From: an uncultured Eubacteriales bacterium
Lineage (GTDB): Bacteria > Bacillota > Clostridia > Oscillospirales > Acutalibacteraceae
Direction: 5' to 3'
Length of the DNA stretch: 16,857 nucleotides
Assembly (NCBI GenBank): GCA_934718145.1
Contig: CAKUZC010000011.1
Location: forward strand, 1-16,857
Position numbers and translations under genes: made by a program. The notes beneath the pieces are model-generated. The model did no database searches. It was not told the origin of the DNA and saw only the letters and a list, made by a program, of their open reading frames with translations. Below, piece after piece: positions 1-8,399 of this stretch; within the stretch, counting starts at the first letter, position 1, and each line of letters opens with the position of its first letter.

Positions 1-582
1 GCATACCATTCACCGTTTGCACTGGGAGGAAGCAAACACTATAAAGAAAAGTTTGAAGGTTATGCCGATACAGTTGCTTGGGGCGCATTTGAAAAACAAA
101 CTTTAGTGAATATTGGTATGTACGATGAAAGACTTCCGAGAAGTGAAGACGATGATATGAATTTCCGTATTACACAAAGTGGGGGAAAAATTTTTATAAC
201 TCCGGAAATAAAGAGTGTGTATTACCCTAAAGACAGTTTTAAAAAATTATTTAAGCAGTATTTCGAGTATGGAATATGGAAAGTTGCTGTAATTAAGAAA
301 CATAAAAGGCCTTTGAGAATAGCTCATTTGATTCCTATGATGTTTGTTGCTTTTTTAATTATTTTTGGAATTTTGTCATTTTTTTCCACACCTGTTATGT
401 ATACATTTATCTCTGTGCTTTTATTTTATATGCTTGTCGGTTTTTATTTTTCTTTAAAAAGTAATTATGTATCCGGAATTTTAGATGAATTAAAATTAAT
501 GTGGGCATTTTTTGTTATTCATGTATCTTACGGAATGGGGTTTTGGGTAGGAATTTTTAAATTTTTAAATGTAAAATGGTAA
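1..582 (+). CDS. ExoA-like family 2 glycosyltransferase, 3' part (5' end outside window)
   Basis: The reading frame is open from base 1, so this is the C-terminal 193 residues of a longer protein. The visible segment DTVAWGAF (about residues 23-30), then IGMYDERL and EDDDMNFR (residues 49-56), matches the acceptor-site end of the GT2 domain in ExoA/succinoglycan-type transferases, where the acidic ED(D) is the probable catalytic base region. After the domain come three hydrophobic segments (roughly residues 111-130, 132-155 and 165-190), so the enzyme is anchored in the cytoplasmic membrane. It probably adds a sugar to an undecaprenyl-linked intermediate; donor and linkage cannot be read from sequence. 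The stop codon overlaps the licD-like start by 7 nt, indicating co-translation. An internal GTG at 106 is not the true start, because homology continues upstream of it. Confidence 0.85.
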   Translation, partial: AYHSPFALGGSKHYKEKFEGYADTVAWGAFEKQTLVNIGMYDERLPRSEDDDMNFRITQSGGKIFITPEIKSVYYPKDSFKKLFKQYFEYGIWKVAVIKKHKRPLRIAHLIPMMFVAFLIIFGILSFFSTPVMYTFISVLLFYMLVGFYFSLKSNYVSGILDELKLMWAFFVIHVSYGMGFWVGIFKFLNVKW

Positions 583-1472
583 AAAATTATTTTCGAAATG
601 ATGTGATTTATATTAGCAGTGATAAAGATAAAATACTGGAATTGAATAAAGAACAATTACGTAGTCTTCAAATTAAAAGTTTAGAAATTTTAATTTACTT
701 TAAAAAATTTTGTGAAGAACATGATTTAACTTTTTATTTTTGCGGTGGTTGTTGTATAGGAGCTTTGAGACATAAAGGTTTTATCCCTTGGGACGACGAT
801 ATTGACGTTTTTATGCCACGTGACGACTATGAAAAACTTTTTAAAATTTGGAATAAATACGCAGATACTTCAAAATATTCATGTAACAGAACATGCGAAG
901 ATAAGTTTATGGGAAATATTATGACAACTATATGTGATAACAGTACTACTGTTATTCGCCCTTGGCAAAAAGGAAAGGATGGAAAAAAGGGGGTAATGAT
1001 TGATATCTTACCTTTGGATGGTTGTGCTCCATCAGGAATCAAAAGAAAGATTCAAATGATTTGGAGTATGATTTTTTCATTGTATTGTTCAAGAATGGTT
1101 CCTGTGAATCATGGACGGTTAGTATCTTTTATTTGTAAAATATTATTGGGAATAGTTCCAAGCGAGCAACTAAAAAACAAGATTTGGAAATACTCTGAAA
1201 AACAAATGAGTAAGTATAGTATAAATAGTTCAAAGTATGTGACTGAACTTTGTTCCGGACCGGGATATATGAAAAATGAATATCCAAGGGAAGTATTTGA
1301 TGATGTCATATACAAAGAATTTGAAGGATACATGATGCCTCTTCCGGTAGGATATGACAAGTATTTAACAATGGCTTTTGGAAATTATATGGAACTTCCA
1401 CCTCTGGAAAAGAGAGTTCCTCATCATGATATTCTTTACATGGACTTGGAAAACGGAAATAAAAATGTCTAA
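576..1472 (+). CDS. LicD-family phosphotransferase
   Basis: A 298-residue cytosolic protein with the LicD nucleotidyltransferase-fold core: GG..IGALRHKGFIPW followed by DDDID at residues 73-77, the metal-binding aspartates of the family. LicD proteins transfer a phospho-alcohol (phosphocholine, ribitol phosphate or similar) from its CDP-activated form to a sugar on a lipid-linked or wall glycan. The next two genes make CDP-ribitol and no choline genes (licA, licB, licC) are visible, so ribitol phosphate is the inferred substrate; this is inference from position only. The start overlaps the preceding stop by 7 nt and has no good Shine-Dalgarno sequence, so translation is probably coupled. The motif carries an unusual cysteine cluster, C56-G-G-C59-C60, in place of the usual GGTLLG-like sequence. 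Confidence 0.9.
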   Translation: MVKNYFRNDVIYISSDKDKILELNKEQLRSLQIKSLEILIYFKKFCEEHDLTFYFCGGCCIGALRHKGFIPWDDDIDVFMPRDDYEKLFKIWNKYADTSKYSCNRTCEDKFMGNIMTTICDNSTTVIRPWQKGKDGKKGVMIDILPLDGCAPSGIKRKIQMIWSMIFSLYCSRMVPVNHGRLVSFICKILLGIVPSEQLKNKIWKYSEKQMSKYSINSSKYVTELCSGPGYMKNEYPREVFDDVIYKEFEGYMMPLPVGYDKYLTMAFGNYMELPPLEKRVPHHDILYMDLENGNKNV

Positions 1473-1498
1473 AATTATGTAAAATGGAGGAAATAAAA

Positions 1499-2218
1499 AT
1501 GATATTCGGAGCTATAGTTGCCGGTGGAGTAGGAAACAGAATGAATCTTTCTGGACTTCCAAAACAGTTTTTGCCTTTGGGAAATTCTAAAAAACCGATT
1601 ATAATTCATACATTGGAAAAATTCTTGCTATGCGACAGAATAGACTATATTTATATTGGTGTCCACAGAGATTGGCTGGGATATGCAGAGGAACTTTTGG
1701 ATAAATATAATGTAAATACAAAAAAAGTATTTGTTACTGCGGGAGGAACAGATAGAAATCTCACAATAATGAATGTAATAAAAGTTATAGAAACAAATCA
1801 CGGAGAAAATCCAGATGACATAATTATAACTCATGATGCTGTACGGCCTTTTGTGACTATGAAGATGATAGAAGAAAATATTGACGCAGCTATAGAATGT
1901 GGTGCTTGTGATACTGTAGTAAGTTCAATAGATACTATTATAGAGTCTCCAGATGGAAAATATATTTCTTCTGTTCCTGAAAGAAAGCTAATGTATCAAG
2001 GACAGACCCCTCAAAGTTTTAATATCTCAAAACTTAAAAGTTTATATCTTGATTTGAATGATGAAGAAAAAAACGTTCTTACAGATGCATGTAAAATATT
2101 TGTTTTCAGAAATAAACCGGTAAAACTAGTAAAAGGTGACACTTTTAATATAAAAATAACAACTGTAAGCGATTACAAAATTGCTCAAGCAATTGTAGGA
2201 GGAAGTACAGGTGATTAA
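1499..2218 (+). CDS. tarI: D-ribitol-5-phosphate cytidylyltransferase TarI
   Basis: Makes CDP-ribitol from CTP and D-ribitol 5-phosphate. From the chosen start it has 239 residues. It carries the IspD/TarI signatures: AGGVGNRM (residues 8-15) with PKQF (21-24) for CTP binding, GGTDRN, THDAVRPF (D113 is the expected metal ligand), GQTPQSFN, TDACKI and a C-terminal NKPVKLVKGDTFNIKITT segment. The last is much closer to staphylococcal TarI than to MEP-pathway IspD, and adjacency to tarJ settles the assignment. An ATG lies 15 nt upstream at 1484, but it precedes a GGAGG (1486-1490) that sits 8 nt before the ATG at 1499, so 1499 is preferred. The 3' end overlaps tarJ by 8 nt. Confidence 0.93.
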   Translation: MIFGAIVAGGVGNRMNLSGLPKQFLPLGNSKKPIIIHTLEKFLLCDRIDYIYIGVHRDWLGYAEELLDKYNVNTKKVFVTAGGTDRNLTIMNVIKVIETNHGENPDDIIITHDAVRPFVTMKMIEENIDAAIECGACDTVVSSIDTIIESPDGKYISSVPERKLMYQGQTPQSFNISKLKSLYLDLNDEEKNVLTDACKIFVFRNKPVKLVKGDTFNIKITTVSDYKIAQAIVGGSTGD

Positions 2219-3230
2219 TTACGTTTATCAGCTTGTGAGTCCCGGAGTATTATCCGTTAAGTATGAAGATATTAATTTTGAAAGCGAAGTAATTGTAAAA
2301 CCTACTTATATGGCTTTATGTCATGCCGATCAAAGATATTATTTCGGACAAAGAAGTATAGATAAACTAAAAAATAAACTTCCGATGGCTTTAATACATG
2401 AATGTGTGGGAAGAATTTTGAGTGATTCTGAAAAAAAATATTCTTACGGACAAAAAGTCGCACTGATTCCCAACGTCCCGTGTAAATCCAGAAATCCTCT
2501 TCTTTATGAAAATTATGAAAAAGGTTCTGCATTTCTTTCAAGTGGAAAAGATGGGTTTATGAGAGAAGTTGTCAATATTAATTCAGATAGAGTAGTTCCT
2601 TTTGGTGACGATATTTCTGAAAAAACTGCTGCAATAAGTGAATTTATAAGCGTTGGTGTCCATGCTTGTGAAAGATTTGATAAAATAGCTCATGGAATAA
2701 GAGATACAGTGGGAATATGGGGGGACGGAAGTTTAGCATACGTTGTTGCCTGTATTCTAAAACAAACAATGCCGAACATTCATATAACAGTTATAGGACG
2801 TGACGATTATAAACTTTCTCAATTTTTGTTTGCTGACAAAACTTATTTTTCTGATAGCATACCCAAAAATTTTAATGTAGATCATGCGTTTGAGTGTGCC
2901 GGAGGAGAGGGAAGTTACTACGCAATAGATGATATTATAAAACACATCAATCCTCAAGGTACGGCAATTTTTATGGGGGTTACAGAAAATAAAGTTCCGA
3001 TAAACACAAGAGATGTACTGGAAAAAGGTCTAACTTTGGTAGGGTCAAGTCGTTCGGGAAGGAAGGATTTCGAAAAATCAATTGAACTTTTAAAAAATCT
3101 AAAATTTCAAAATCGTATAAGTAGAATTATTTATGAAGATTTGCCTGTTTCAGATATATCTGATATTCATAGAGTATTTAGAACTGATTTAAATACATGT
3201 TTTAAAACTGTTTTTAAGTGGAATTTATAA
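2211..3230 (+). CDS. tarJ: Ribulose-5-phosphate reductase TarJ (ribitol-5-phosphate dehydrogenase)
   Basis: Zinc-dependent medium-chain dehydrogenase that reduces D-ribulose 5-phosphate to D-ribitol 5-phosphate with NADPH, feeding TarI. Its 339 residues are about the length of staphylococcal TarJ (near 341) and it is similar end to end: N-terminal YQLVSP, LCHADQRYY with C37 as likely zinc ligand, PMALIHE with H63 and E64, the nucleotide-binding GIWGDGSLAYV, DHAFECAGGEGS, and LEKGLTLVGSSRSGRKDF. The start is GTG; AGGAGGAA at 2197-2204 sits six bases before it and the start lies inside the end of tarI, so translation is coupled. Together with tarI it completes CDP-ribitol synthesis from the pentose phosphate pool. 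General zinc alcohol dehydrogenase is the only alternative and is unlikely given the match and neighbour. Confidence 0.94.
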   Translation: MINYVYQLVSPGVLSVKYEDINFESEVIVKPTYMALCHADQRYYFGQRSIDKLKNKLPMALIHECVGRILSDSEKKYSYGQKVALIPNVPCKSRNPLLYENYEKGSAFLSSGKDGFMREVVNINSDRVVPFGDDISEKTAAISEFISVGVHACERFDKIAHGIRDTVGIWGDGSLAYVVACILKQTMPNIHITVIGRDDYKLSQFLFADKTYFSDSIPKNFNVDHAFECAGGEGSYYAIDDIIKHINPQGTAIFMGVTENKVPINTRDVLEKGLTLVGSSRSGRKDFEKSIELLKNLKFQNRISRIIYEDLPVSDISDIHRVFRTDLNTCFKTVFKWNL

Positions 3231-3251
3231 AAAATTTTCGGAGAAAATAAG

Positions 3252-4226
3252 ATGCCTAAAATAAGTGTGATAGTTCCAGTTTACAACTGCGAAAAATATA
3301 TTTCCAAATGCATTGAATCTGTTTTAAATCAAACTTTTAAAGACTTGGAATTGATTTTAGTCGATGATGGATCCAGTGATAAAAGTTATGAAATTTGTAG
3401 TTCATTTTCTCAAGACTCAAGAGTTAGGTTAGTCCGTCAGGAAAATGGAGGCGTTAGCAAAGCAAGAAATTTGGGAATTGAAATGTCTAAAGGAGACTTT
3501 ATTACCTTTGTAGATAGTGATGACTATCTAGTTTTAAATATGTATGAACAACTGTATAAAAATCTAATTGAAAGTGGAGCGGATATTTCAATTTGTGGAA
3601 TTATGAATTGTTTTATAAAAAAAGATAAAACGGTCGAAACTGTTCGTCAATCGGATATTGATGGGATTTGGGTTTTTAGTGGCGAAAAAGCAATGGAAGA
3701 ATCCTTTAAAAGTAAGTTATTTTCTGTAAATCCTGTAAATAAACTTTTTAAGAGAGAACTTTTTAAATCACTCAGATACCCCGAAGGAAAGATTTCAGAG
3801 GATGCGTTTTTAATACCTACAGTCCTTTCACGTGCATGTAAAGTAGTGTACGATTCTTCACCAATGTACTACTACGTGAGGCGTGAAAACAGTATTACAA
3901 CTTCTGATTTTTCTTTTAAAGATTGGAGTGTTGTGGAAGCTTACAAATATCATTTTGATGTGGTTCGGAAAAAATTTCCGAATGTAAAAAAAGCTGCCGA
4001 ATTTCGCTATCTTTGGTCATACACTTATGTGATGGACAGAATTATGATAAGTAATTCTAAAGTTAGTGAGGAAGATTTTAGAAAAGCGTACGATTTTATT
4101 AAAAATAATTCTTTTAAAATTTTTTTAAATCCGTATTTTTCGATTAAAAGAAAAATTGCGACTATGATATTGTTGATAAGCAAAAAAGGTTATAAAAAAC
4201 TAATTATGAAAATGGATAAACGTTAA
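3252..4226 (+). CDS. Family 2 glycosyltransferase (EpsJ/CpsJ-like)
   Basis: A 324-residue GT-A fold transferase. The N-terminal ISVIVPVYNCEKYI, LVDDGSSD (D38, D39), ENGGVSKARNLGI and the DSDD metal-binding motif at residues 88-91 are textbook GT2. The C-terminal third, after about residue 220, is basic and moderately hydrophobic, consistent with loose membrane association rather than true transmembrane segments. It should add one sugar of the repeat unit on the cytoplasmic face; sugar specificity is not predictable. GGAG at 3240-3243 lies eight bases before the ATG. The gap from tarJ is only 21 nt, so it belongs to the same transcript. Confidence 0.92.
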   Translation: MPKISVIVPVYNCEKYISKCIESVLNQTFKDLELILVDDGSSDKSYEICSSFSQDSRVRLVRQENGGVSKARNLGIEMSKGDFITFVDSDDYLVLNMYEQLYKNLIESGADISICGIMNCFIKKDKTVETVRQSDIDGIWVFSGEKAMEESFKSKLFSVNPVNKLFKRELFKSLRYPEGKISEDAFLIPTVLSRACKVVYDSSPMYYYVRRENSITTSDFSFKDWSVVEAYKYHFDVVRKKFPNVKKAAEFRYLWSYTYVMDRIMISNSKVSEEDFRKAYDFIKNNSFKIFLNPYFSIKRKIATMILLISKKGYKKLIMKMDKR

Positions 4227-4247
4227 AATTTTTATTTGGAGATAGTA

Positions 4248-5336
4248 ATGAAAAAATTATGTTTTGTGTGTTTTAACATCGAAGATATGGGGGGGATAAA
4301 TCGTGTAGTTTCCGGACTATGTAATGAATTTTGTAAAAATCATCTAGTACACATAGTATCGATTTGTGACACAGGCAAAAAATGTTATTATTCTTTAAAT
4401 TCAGAAGTTAAAATTCATAAAATAAATAATTTGCCTGAAGACAGAATTCGAAATATTGTAATTAAATCTTTTATGAATTTAAAAAAGTATTTTTCAGATA
4501 ATAGATTTGATATCATTTTTATGGAGGGTCATTATATCCCTCCTATTGTTCTCCCAATCAAATTTTTTACGAAAAGTAAATTTGTTTTCTGTGACCATGG
4601 AGCATTAAGCAATCAACTGAATGATAAAAAAGCTACATTTTTTAGAAAAATAGCTTCTAAGTATAGTGATAAAGTAATTGTTCTTACAGATTCCACTAAA
4701 AAAGAGTACATGGATAAATTTAAAATTAATTCTGAAAAAATTATATCTATTCCGAATTTTGTTGACGAAGATATTTTTAAGTACAGAGGTAAATATAATG
4801 AAAACTCTAAATTGATTCTGTCGTCCGGAAGGCTCACCCGTGAAAAAGGATTTGAAATGATACCTAATATAGGTGAAAAAATTTTTGATAAGTATCCTGA
4901 CTGGCAGTGGCATATTTATGGAGATGGTCCGGAATATGAAAGTATTCAAAGAAAAATAGCGAATAAAAAAATGGAAAAACACATAATTTTAAAAGGATTT
5001 GCAGATAATATGTATAAAAAATATAATGAATATGGAATTTTTGTACTGCCGTCCTATCGTGAGGGGTTTGCACTTGTTCTTTTAGAAGCTAAAGCAAATT
5101 CCATACCCATGGTGAGTTTTGATTGTGTTGCAGGTCCGTCTGAAATTATAAATGATAATATGGACGGATATCTTGTTCCGTGTTATAATGAGAAAGTCAT
5201 GTCTGAAAAGATTTGTGCTCTTATCGAAGATAATGAATTAAGAAGTCATTTTTCTCAAAATTGTCTTATTGATATCGATAAATTTGATAAGAAAGTTATT
5301 ATAAAAAAATGGGAAGACATAATAAATGATGTTTAA
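4248..5336 (+). CDS. Family 4 (GT-B fold) glycosyltransferase
   Basis: A 362-residue retaining GT4 enzyme. The N-terminal half opens with LCFVCFNIEDMGGINRVV, the acceptor-domain glycine loop. The C-terminal donor domain has SSGRLTREKGF, WHIYGDGPEYE, LKGFADN and the E-x7-E pair E272/E280 in REGFALVLLEA, which binds the nucleotide-sugar. It would add a second or third sugar to the lipid-linked repeat unit. A TTG at 4236 could extend the frame by four codons, but those bases form the Shine-Dalgarno (GGAG 4238-4241) for the ATG at 4248, which is preferred. Codons 14-16 contain a run of seven G (4289-4295), the longest G run noticed in this AT-rich window. Confidence 0.92.
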   Translation: MKKLCFVCFNIEDMGGINRVVSGLCNEFCKNHLVHIVSICDTGKKCYYSLNSEVKIHKINNLPEDRIRNIVIKSFMNLKKYFSDNRFDIIFMEGHYIPPIVLPIKFFTKSKFVFCDHGALSNQLNDKKATFFRKIASKYSDKVIVLTDSTKKEYMDKFKINSEKIISIPNFVDEDIFKYRGKYNENSKLILSSGRLTREKGFEMIPNIGEKIFDKYPDWQWHIYGDGPEYESIQRKIANKKMEKHIILKGFADNMYKKYNEYGIFVLPSYREGFALVLLEAKANSIPMVSFDCVAGPSEIINDNMDGYLVPCYNEKVMSEKICALIEDNELRSHFSQNCLIDIDKFDKKVIIKKWEDIINDV

Positions 5337-5368
5337 CTGTAACGTAATTTAAAGTGTAGGTGAAGTTA

Positions 5369-6775
5369 GTGAAAAATACAGTTCTTGTAAACAGTCAAAA
5401 AACTGAAAAATTAAACGTGTTCAAAACAATATACATGGTATTGTTTTTATTTGTTCTTATGGGAAGATTTGTCAGTTTATACTGGGTTATTCCTCATTTT
5501 TTTGATACTTTGGCTTTTGCCGGTTTTTTGCTTTTTTCAGGTATTTTTGTTGTGATTGATTTATTAGGTGAAAAAAAGATTTTTAAAGCACAAGATATTA
5601 TTTTCTTGGCTTTGTTTTTTGCTTCGTGCACTATTTCATGTCTGATACGCATAAATTATGGGTGGTCAGATAATTTAAAATCTCTTATGTCTATAGCGTT
5701 GAGCTTGTTTTTTCTATACCCTTGCTCAGTTGTAATGAATAAAGATAAATTTGAAGATATAGTGGTCTTAATTCAAAAAATTACTGTTGTATCTTGGATG
5801 ATATTTTCCTTGATATCGATATATACATTTGTGATACAATACAGCAATATATTCTATATACATGGTACGCGAATACTTTTGGGATGCATAGAAAACAGAT
5901 TGTTCGGAATATTCTCCGATCCCAATTATGCATCTGTTGTTTCAATTATTTCAATGATATTCTCCGTTGCGATTCTTAATTATAAGAATCAGGGTCGTTT
6001 TATAAAAACGATTTCAATAGTAAATATAATAATTCAGTTTATATATATTGTATTGGGTGCTTCCAGAACAGGAGAAGTATGTTTACTGGTTGTAATATTT
6101 ATTTCCGGTTTTGTATACAGTTATAAATTTAATAATAATAAGAAACTTATTGCACTGGTTGTTAGAATTTTAGTATGGGCTTGCATGTGTGTAGCTGTGC
6201 ATTTTTTAATAGAGTATACACGTATAATTTTGTCATATATACCATCATTAGTAGGCATAAGTTGTTCGGGAAACTCTTCTTTATCAATAGGTCTTTACCA
6301 AATTTCTATGGAACGTCCGGATGTTGTAGAAAATAGTGATATTTCGAATTTAAGATTTAGAATATGGGGAAGTGCAATGGATATATTCAAGACAACTTGG
6401 CTATTTGGTGCATCTCCTCGAAATGCCCTGAAATACGCAAAAGATGTTATTCCCGATGCATTTATAGTCCAAAGGGGATATGATGCTCATAATTTTTATG
6501 TTGCTACCCTTTTTTATACGGGAATTATGGGTGCAGTGTTTTTGGGCGTTTTTCTTATAAAGAATGCTTTAAATATTATAAGATATTATTTGATAAAAAA
6601 TTTTTGTGTAAATGATTCTTTATTTAATTCAGCAGTAATTTCAGTGATATGTATAGCTGTTTCCGGAATGTTTTTATCTGAAATTTTATTTATAACAACT
6701 GTTGGGTCGTTTTTATTTTGGATGTTTATGGGGTATATAGTTAATACAATTAAGGAAAGAATCAACTTAATATAG
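5369..6775 (+). CDS. wzy: Wzy-like polysaccharide polymerase / O-antigen ligase family membrane protein
   Basis: A 468-residue, strongly hydrophobic protein with roughly 10-12 membrane segments. In the second half a long extracytoplasmic stretch (about bases 6240-6480) precedes RGYDAHNFYVATLFYTG, the His-Asn-containing loop typical of the O-antigen polymerase/ligase superfamily; SRTGE in the middle is the other family hallmark. Placed next to the flippase, it most likely polymerises repeat units on the outer face of the membrane. Sequence divergence in this family is high, so the role rests on topology, motif and context. A GTG at 5360 could also start the frame, but AGGTGA at 5358-5363 is better placed as ribosome binding site for the GTG at 5369. 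Confidence 0.82.
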   Translation: MKNTVLVNSQKTEKLNVFKTIYMVLFLFVLMGRFVSLYWVIPHFFDTLAFAGFLLFSGIFVVIDLLGEKKIFKAQDIIFLALFFASCTISCLIRINYGWSDNLKSLMSIALSLFFLYPCSVVMNKDKFEDIVVLIQKITVVSWMIFSLISIYTFVIQYSNIFYIHGTRILLGCIENRLFGIFSDPNYASVVSIISMIFSVAILNYKNQGRFIKTISIVNIIIQFIYIVLGASRTGEVCLLVVIFISGFVYSYKFNNNKKLIALVVRILVWACMCVAVHFLIEYTRIILSYIPSLVGISCSGNSSLSIGLYQISMERPDVVENSDISNLRFRIWGSAMDIFKTTWLFGASPRNALKYAKDVIPDAFIVQRGYDAHNFYVATLFYTGIMGAVFLGVFLIKNALNIIRYYLIKNFCVNDSLFNSAVISVICIAVSGMFLSEILFITTVGSFLFWMFMGYIVNTIKERINLI

Positions 6776-6789
6776 GATAGGTAACTGAT

Positions 6790-8379
6790 ATGAGGACGAA
6801 AAATTCTGTAATAAATATTGCTGTAAGCTGTTTTTCTTATGGCATAATAATGGTAGGTTCTTTCATTACTCGGCAAATTTTTGCAGGTATTTTAGGATTG
6901 GAAATAGTGGGTATAGAAGGTGCATTTTTGAATGTAGTTTCTGCACTCGCAATTGTCGAGTTAGGACTTGGAGTGGGCATAGTTTATAAACTTTACAAGC
7001 CTATTGCCCAGCAAGATTGGGAACAAATTGCGGTGGTTCTTTGTTTTTTACGCAGATGTTATATATTAATCGGTATTTTTGTCGGTGTTTTCGGTATAGT
7101 AGTTTCCTATTTTGTGGTTACTCCCATTAAGGAGAATTTTTCAAAAACTTGGTTAATTCAAATATTTATCTTATATGTAGTTGATGTTGTGGCGTCTTAC
7201 CTTTACTCTCATAAACGTGCAATGTTTATCGCAGATCAAAAAAATTATGTAAACAATATAATTCATATTGGTGCACAGATACTTCTATTTATATCGCAAA
7301 TATTTGTGCTTAAAGTTTTTGCATCATTTGAGTTGTATTTAATTTGCAAGATATTATCAAGATTAGTGGAAAATATTATAATTTCTTATAGATTTGATAA
7401 AAATTACAGTTTTATCGATTTAAAAACTAAGAAGCGTATGCCGGATATTGAAAAAAAGGACCTTTTTAAAAATATGAAAGCATTGCTTTTACATAAAATT
7501 TCCGGATTTGGAGCAACAACTGTTTCAAGTTTAATAATAGTTTACTTTGTAAGTTTAAGAGACAATGGAATATACTACAATTATATGCTTATAGTTATGG
7601 CTCTTACTACCGTTACAAATGAAGTTTTTAACGGAGTTATTGCAAGTTTTGGAAATTTGCTCAACACTTCCAGTGCAAAAAAGGTATATGAAAATTTTAA
7701 TGTACTTTATTTTTCGAATTACTTAATGTATTCATTTATAACAGTTTCTTTCGTATGTTTATCTAACTCTTTTATAAGTATATGGACTGGTGAAGGCTCA
7801 GCTTTTGGACTGTGGACAACTGTTTCTATAGCCGGATACCTTTATATTTATGGTATGAGACAATCAATTGGTATGGCAAAAGTCAGTGCGGGAATTTATG
7901 ATCAAGATAAATATTTAGCGGTAATAGGCTCGGTTATAACATTTATATTTTCGTGGTTACTTGTTAAACCATTGGGAATTTCTGGAGTAATGATAGGAAA
8001 TATAATAGGAATTATGGCTATTCCTTACTGGGTGCAGCCTTTTCTTGTTTATGATGAAATATTTAAGAGATCAGTTAAAAGTTATCACTTAAAATTTTTA
8101 GAATACACTTTTCTTACTGTAATTTATACATTAATTGCATATATTTTATGTGATTTTATTTATAAAAACGGAATTGTAATAAATTTTCTTTCTGAAAATA
8201 TTTTGAACGGTTTTAAAATTTCTTCAAAAATGTCTGATTATGTTTCTGTAATTATTGTCAATTGCATAATTTGTTTGGTTGTACCTAATTTTTTAAACAT
8301 TATTTTATTTCATCGTACCAAAGAATTTAAAAGCTTATACGTTTATGTCCGATCTTTTTTTAAAAAAGTTAAGAAATAA
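6790..8379 (+). CDS. wzx: Wzx-like polysaccharide flippase (MOP superfamily)
   Basis: A 529-residue polytopic membrane protein with about 12-14 hydrophobic segments in the layout of the polysaccharide export (RfbX/Wzx) branch of the MOP superfamily. The N-terminal segment includes SFITRQIFAGILGLEIVGIEGAF followed by VELGLGVGIVYKLYKPI, a pattern usual in Gram-positive capsule flippases. It should flip the undecaprenyl-diphosphate repeat unit to the outer leaflet for the adjacent polymerase. It begins 14 nt after the wzy-like stop and ends only 20 nt before the FHA-SEDS gene. Its last codons include a short AT-only inverted repeat (CTTTTTTTAAAAAAG near 8354) that lacks a U-tract and is not a convincing terminator. 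Confidence 0.88.
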   Translation: MRTKNSVINIAVSCFSYGIIMVGSFITRQIFAGILGLEIVGIEGAFLNVVSALAIVELGLGVGIVYKLYKPIAQQDWEQIAVVLCFLRRCYILIGIFVGVFGIVVSYFVVTPIKENFSKTWLIQIFILYVVDVVASYLYSHKRAMFIADQKNYVNNIIHIGAQILLFISQIFVLKVFASFELYLICKILSRLVENIIISYRFDKNYSFIDLKTKKRMPDIEKKDLFKNMKALLLHKISGFGATTVSSLIIVYFVSLRDNGIYYNYMLIVMALTTVTNEVFNGVIASFGNLLNTSSAKKVYENFNVLYFSNYLMYSFITVSFVCLSNSFISIWTGEGSAFGLWTTVSIAGYLYIYGMRQSIGMAKVSAGIYDQDKYLAVIGSVITFIFSWLLVKPLGISGVMIGNIIGIMAIPYWVQPFLVYDEIFKRSVKSYHLKFLEYTFLTVIYTLIAYILCDFIYKNGIVINFLSENILNGFKISSKMSDYVSVIIVNCIICLVVPNFLNIILFHRTKEFKSLYVYVRSFFKKVKK

Positions 8380-8399
8380 ATAGCAAGGGTGATTCAAGT

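Noticed and set aside
1484..2218. Annotating the cytidylyltransferase as IspD of the MEP isoprenoid pathway
   Set aside because: The C-terminal half matches TarI, and it overlaps a clear TarJ gene; no isoprenoid genes are nearby.
4605..4982. Antisense open frame of 125 codons opposite the GT4 gene
   Set aside because: It is a shadow of a conserved gene, with no ribosome binding site or recognisable protein features; AT-rich genes often give such frames.
8354..8368. AT-only inverted repeat at the end of the flippase gene as a terminator separating the wall genes
   Set aside because: The stem contains almost only A-T pairs, lies within the coding sequence and has no following U-tract.
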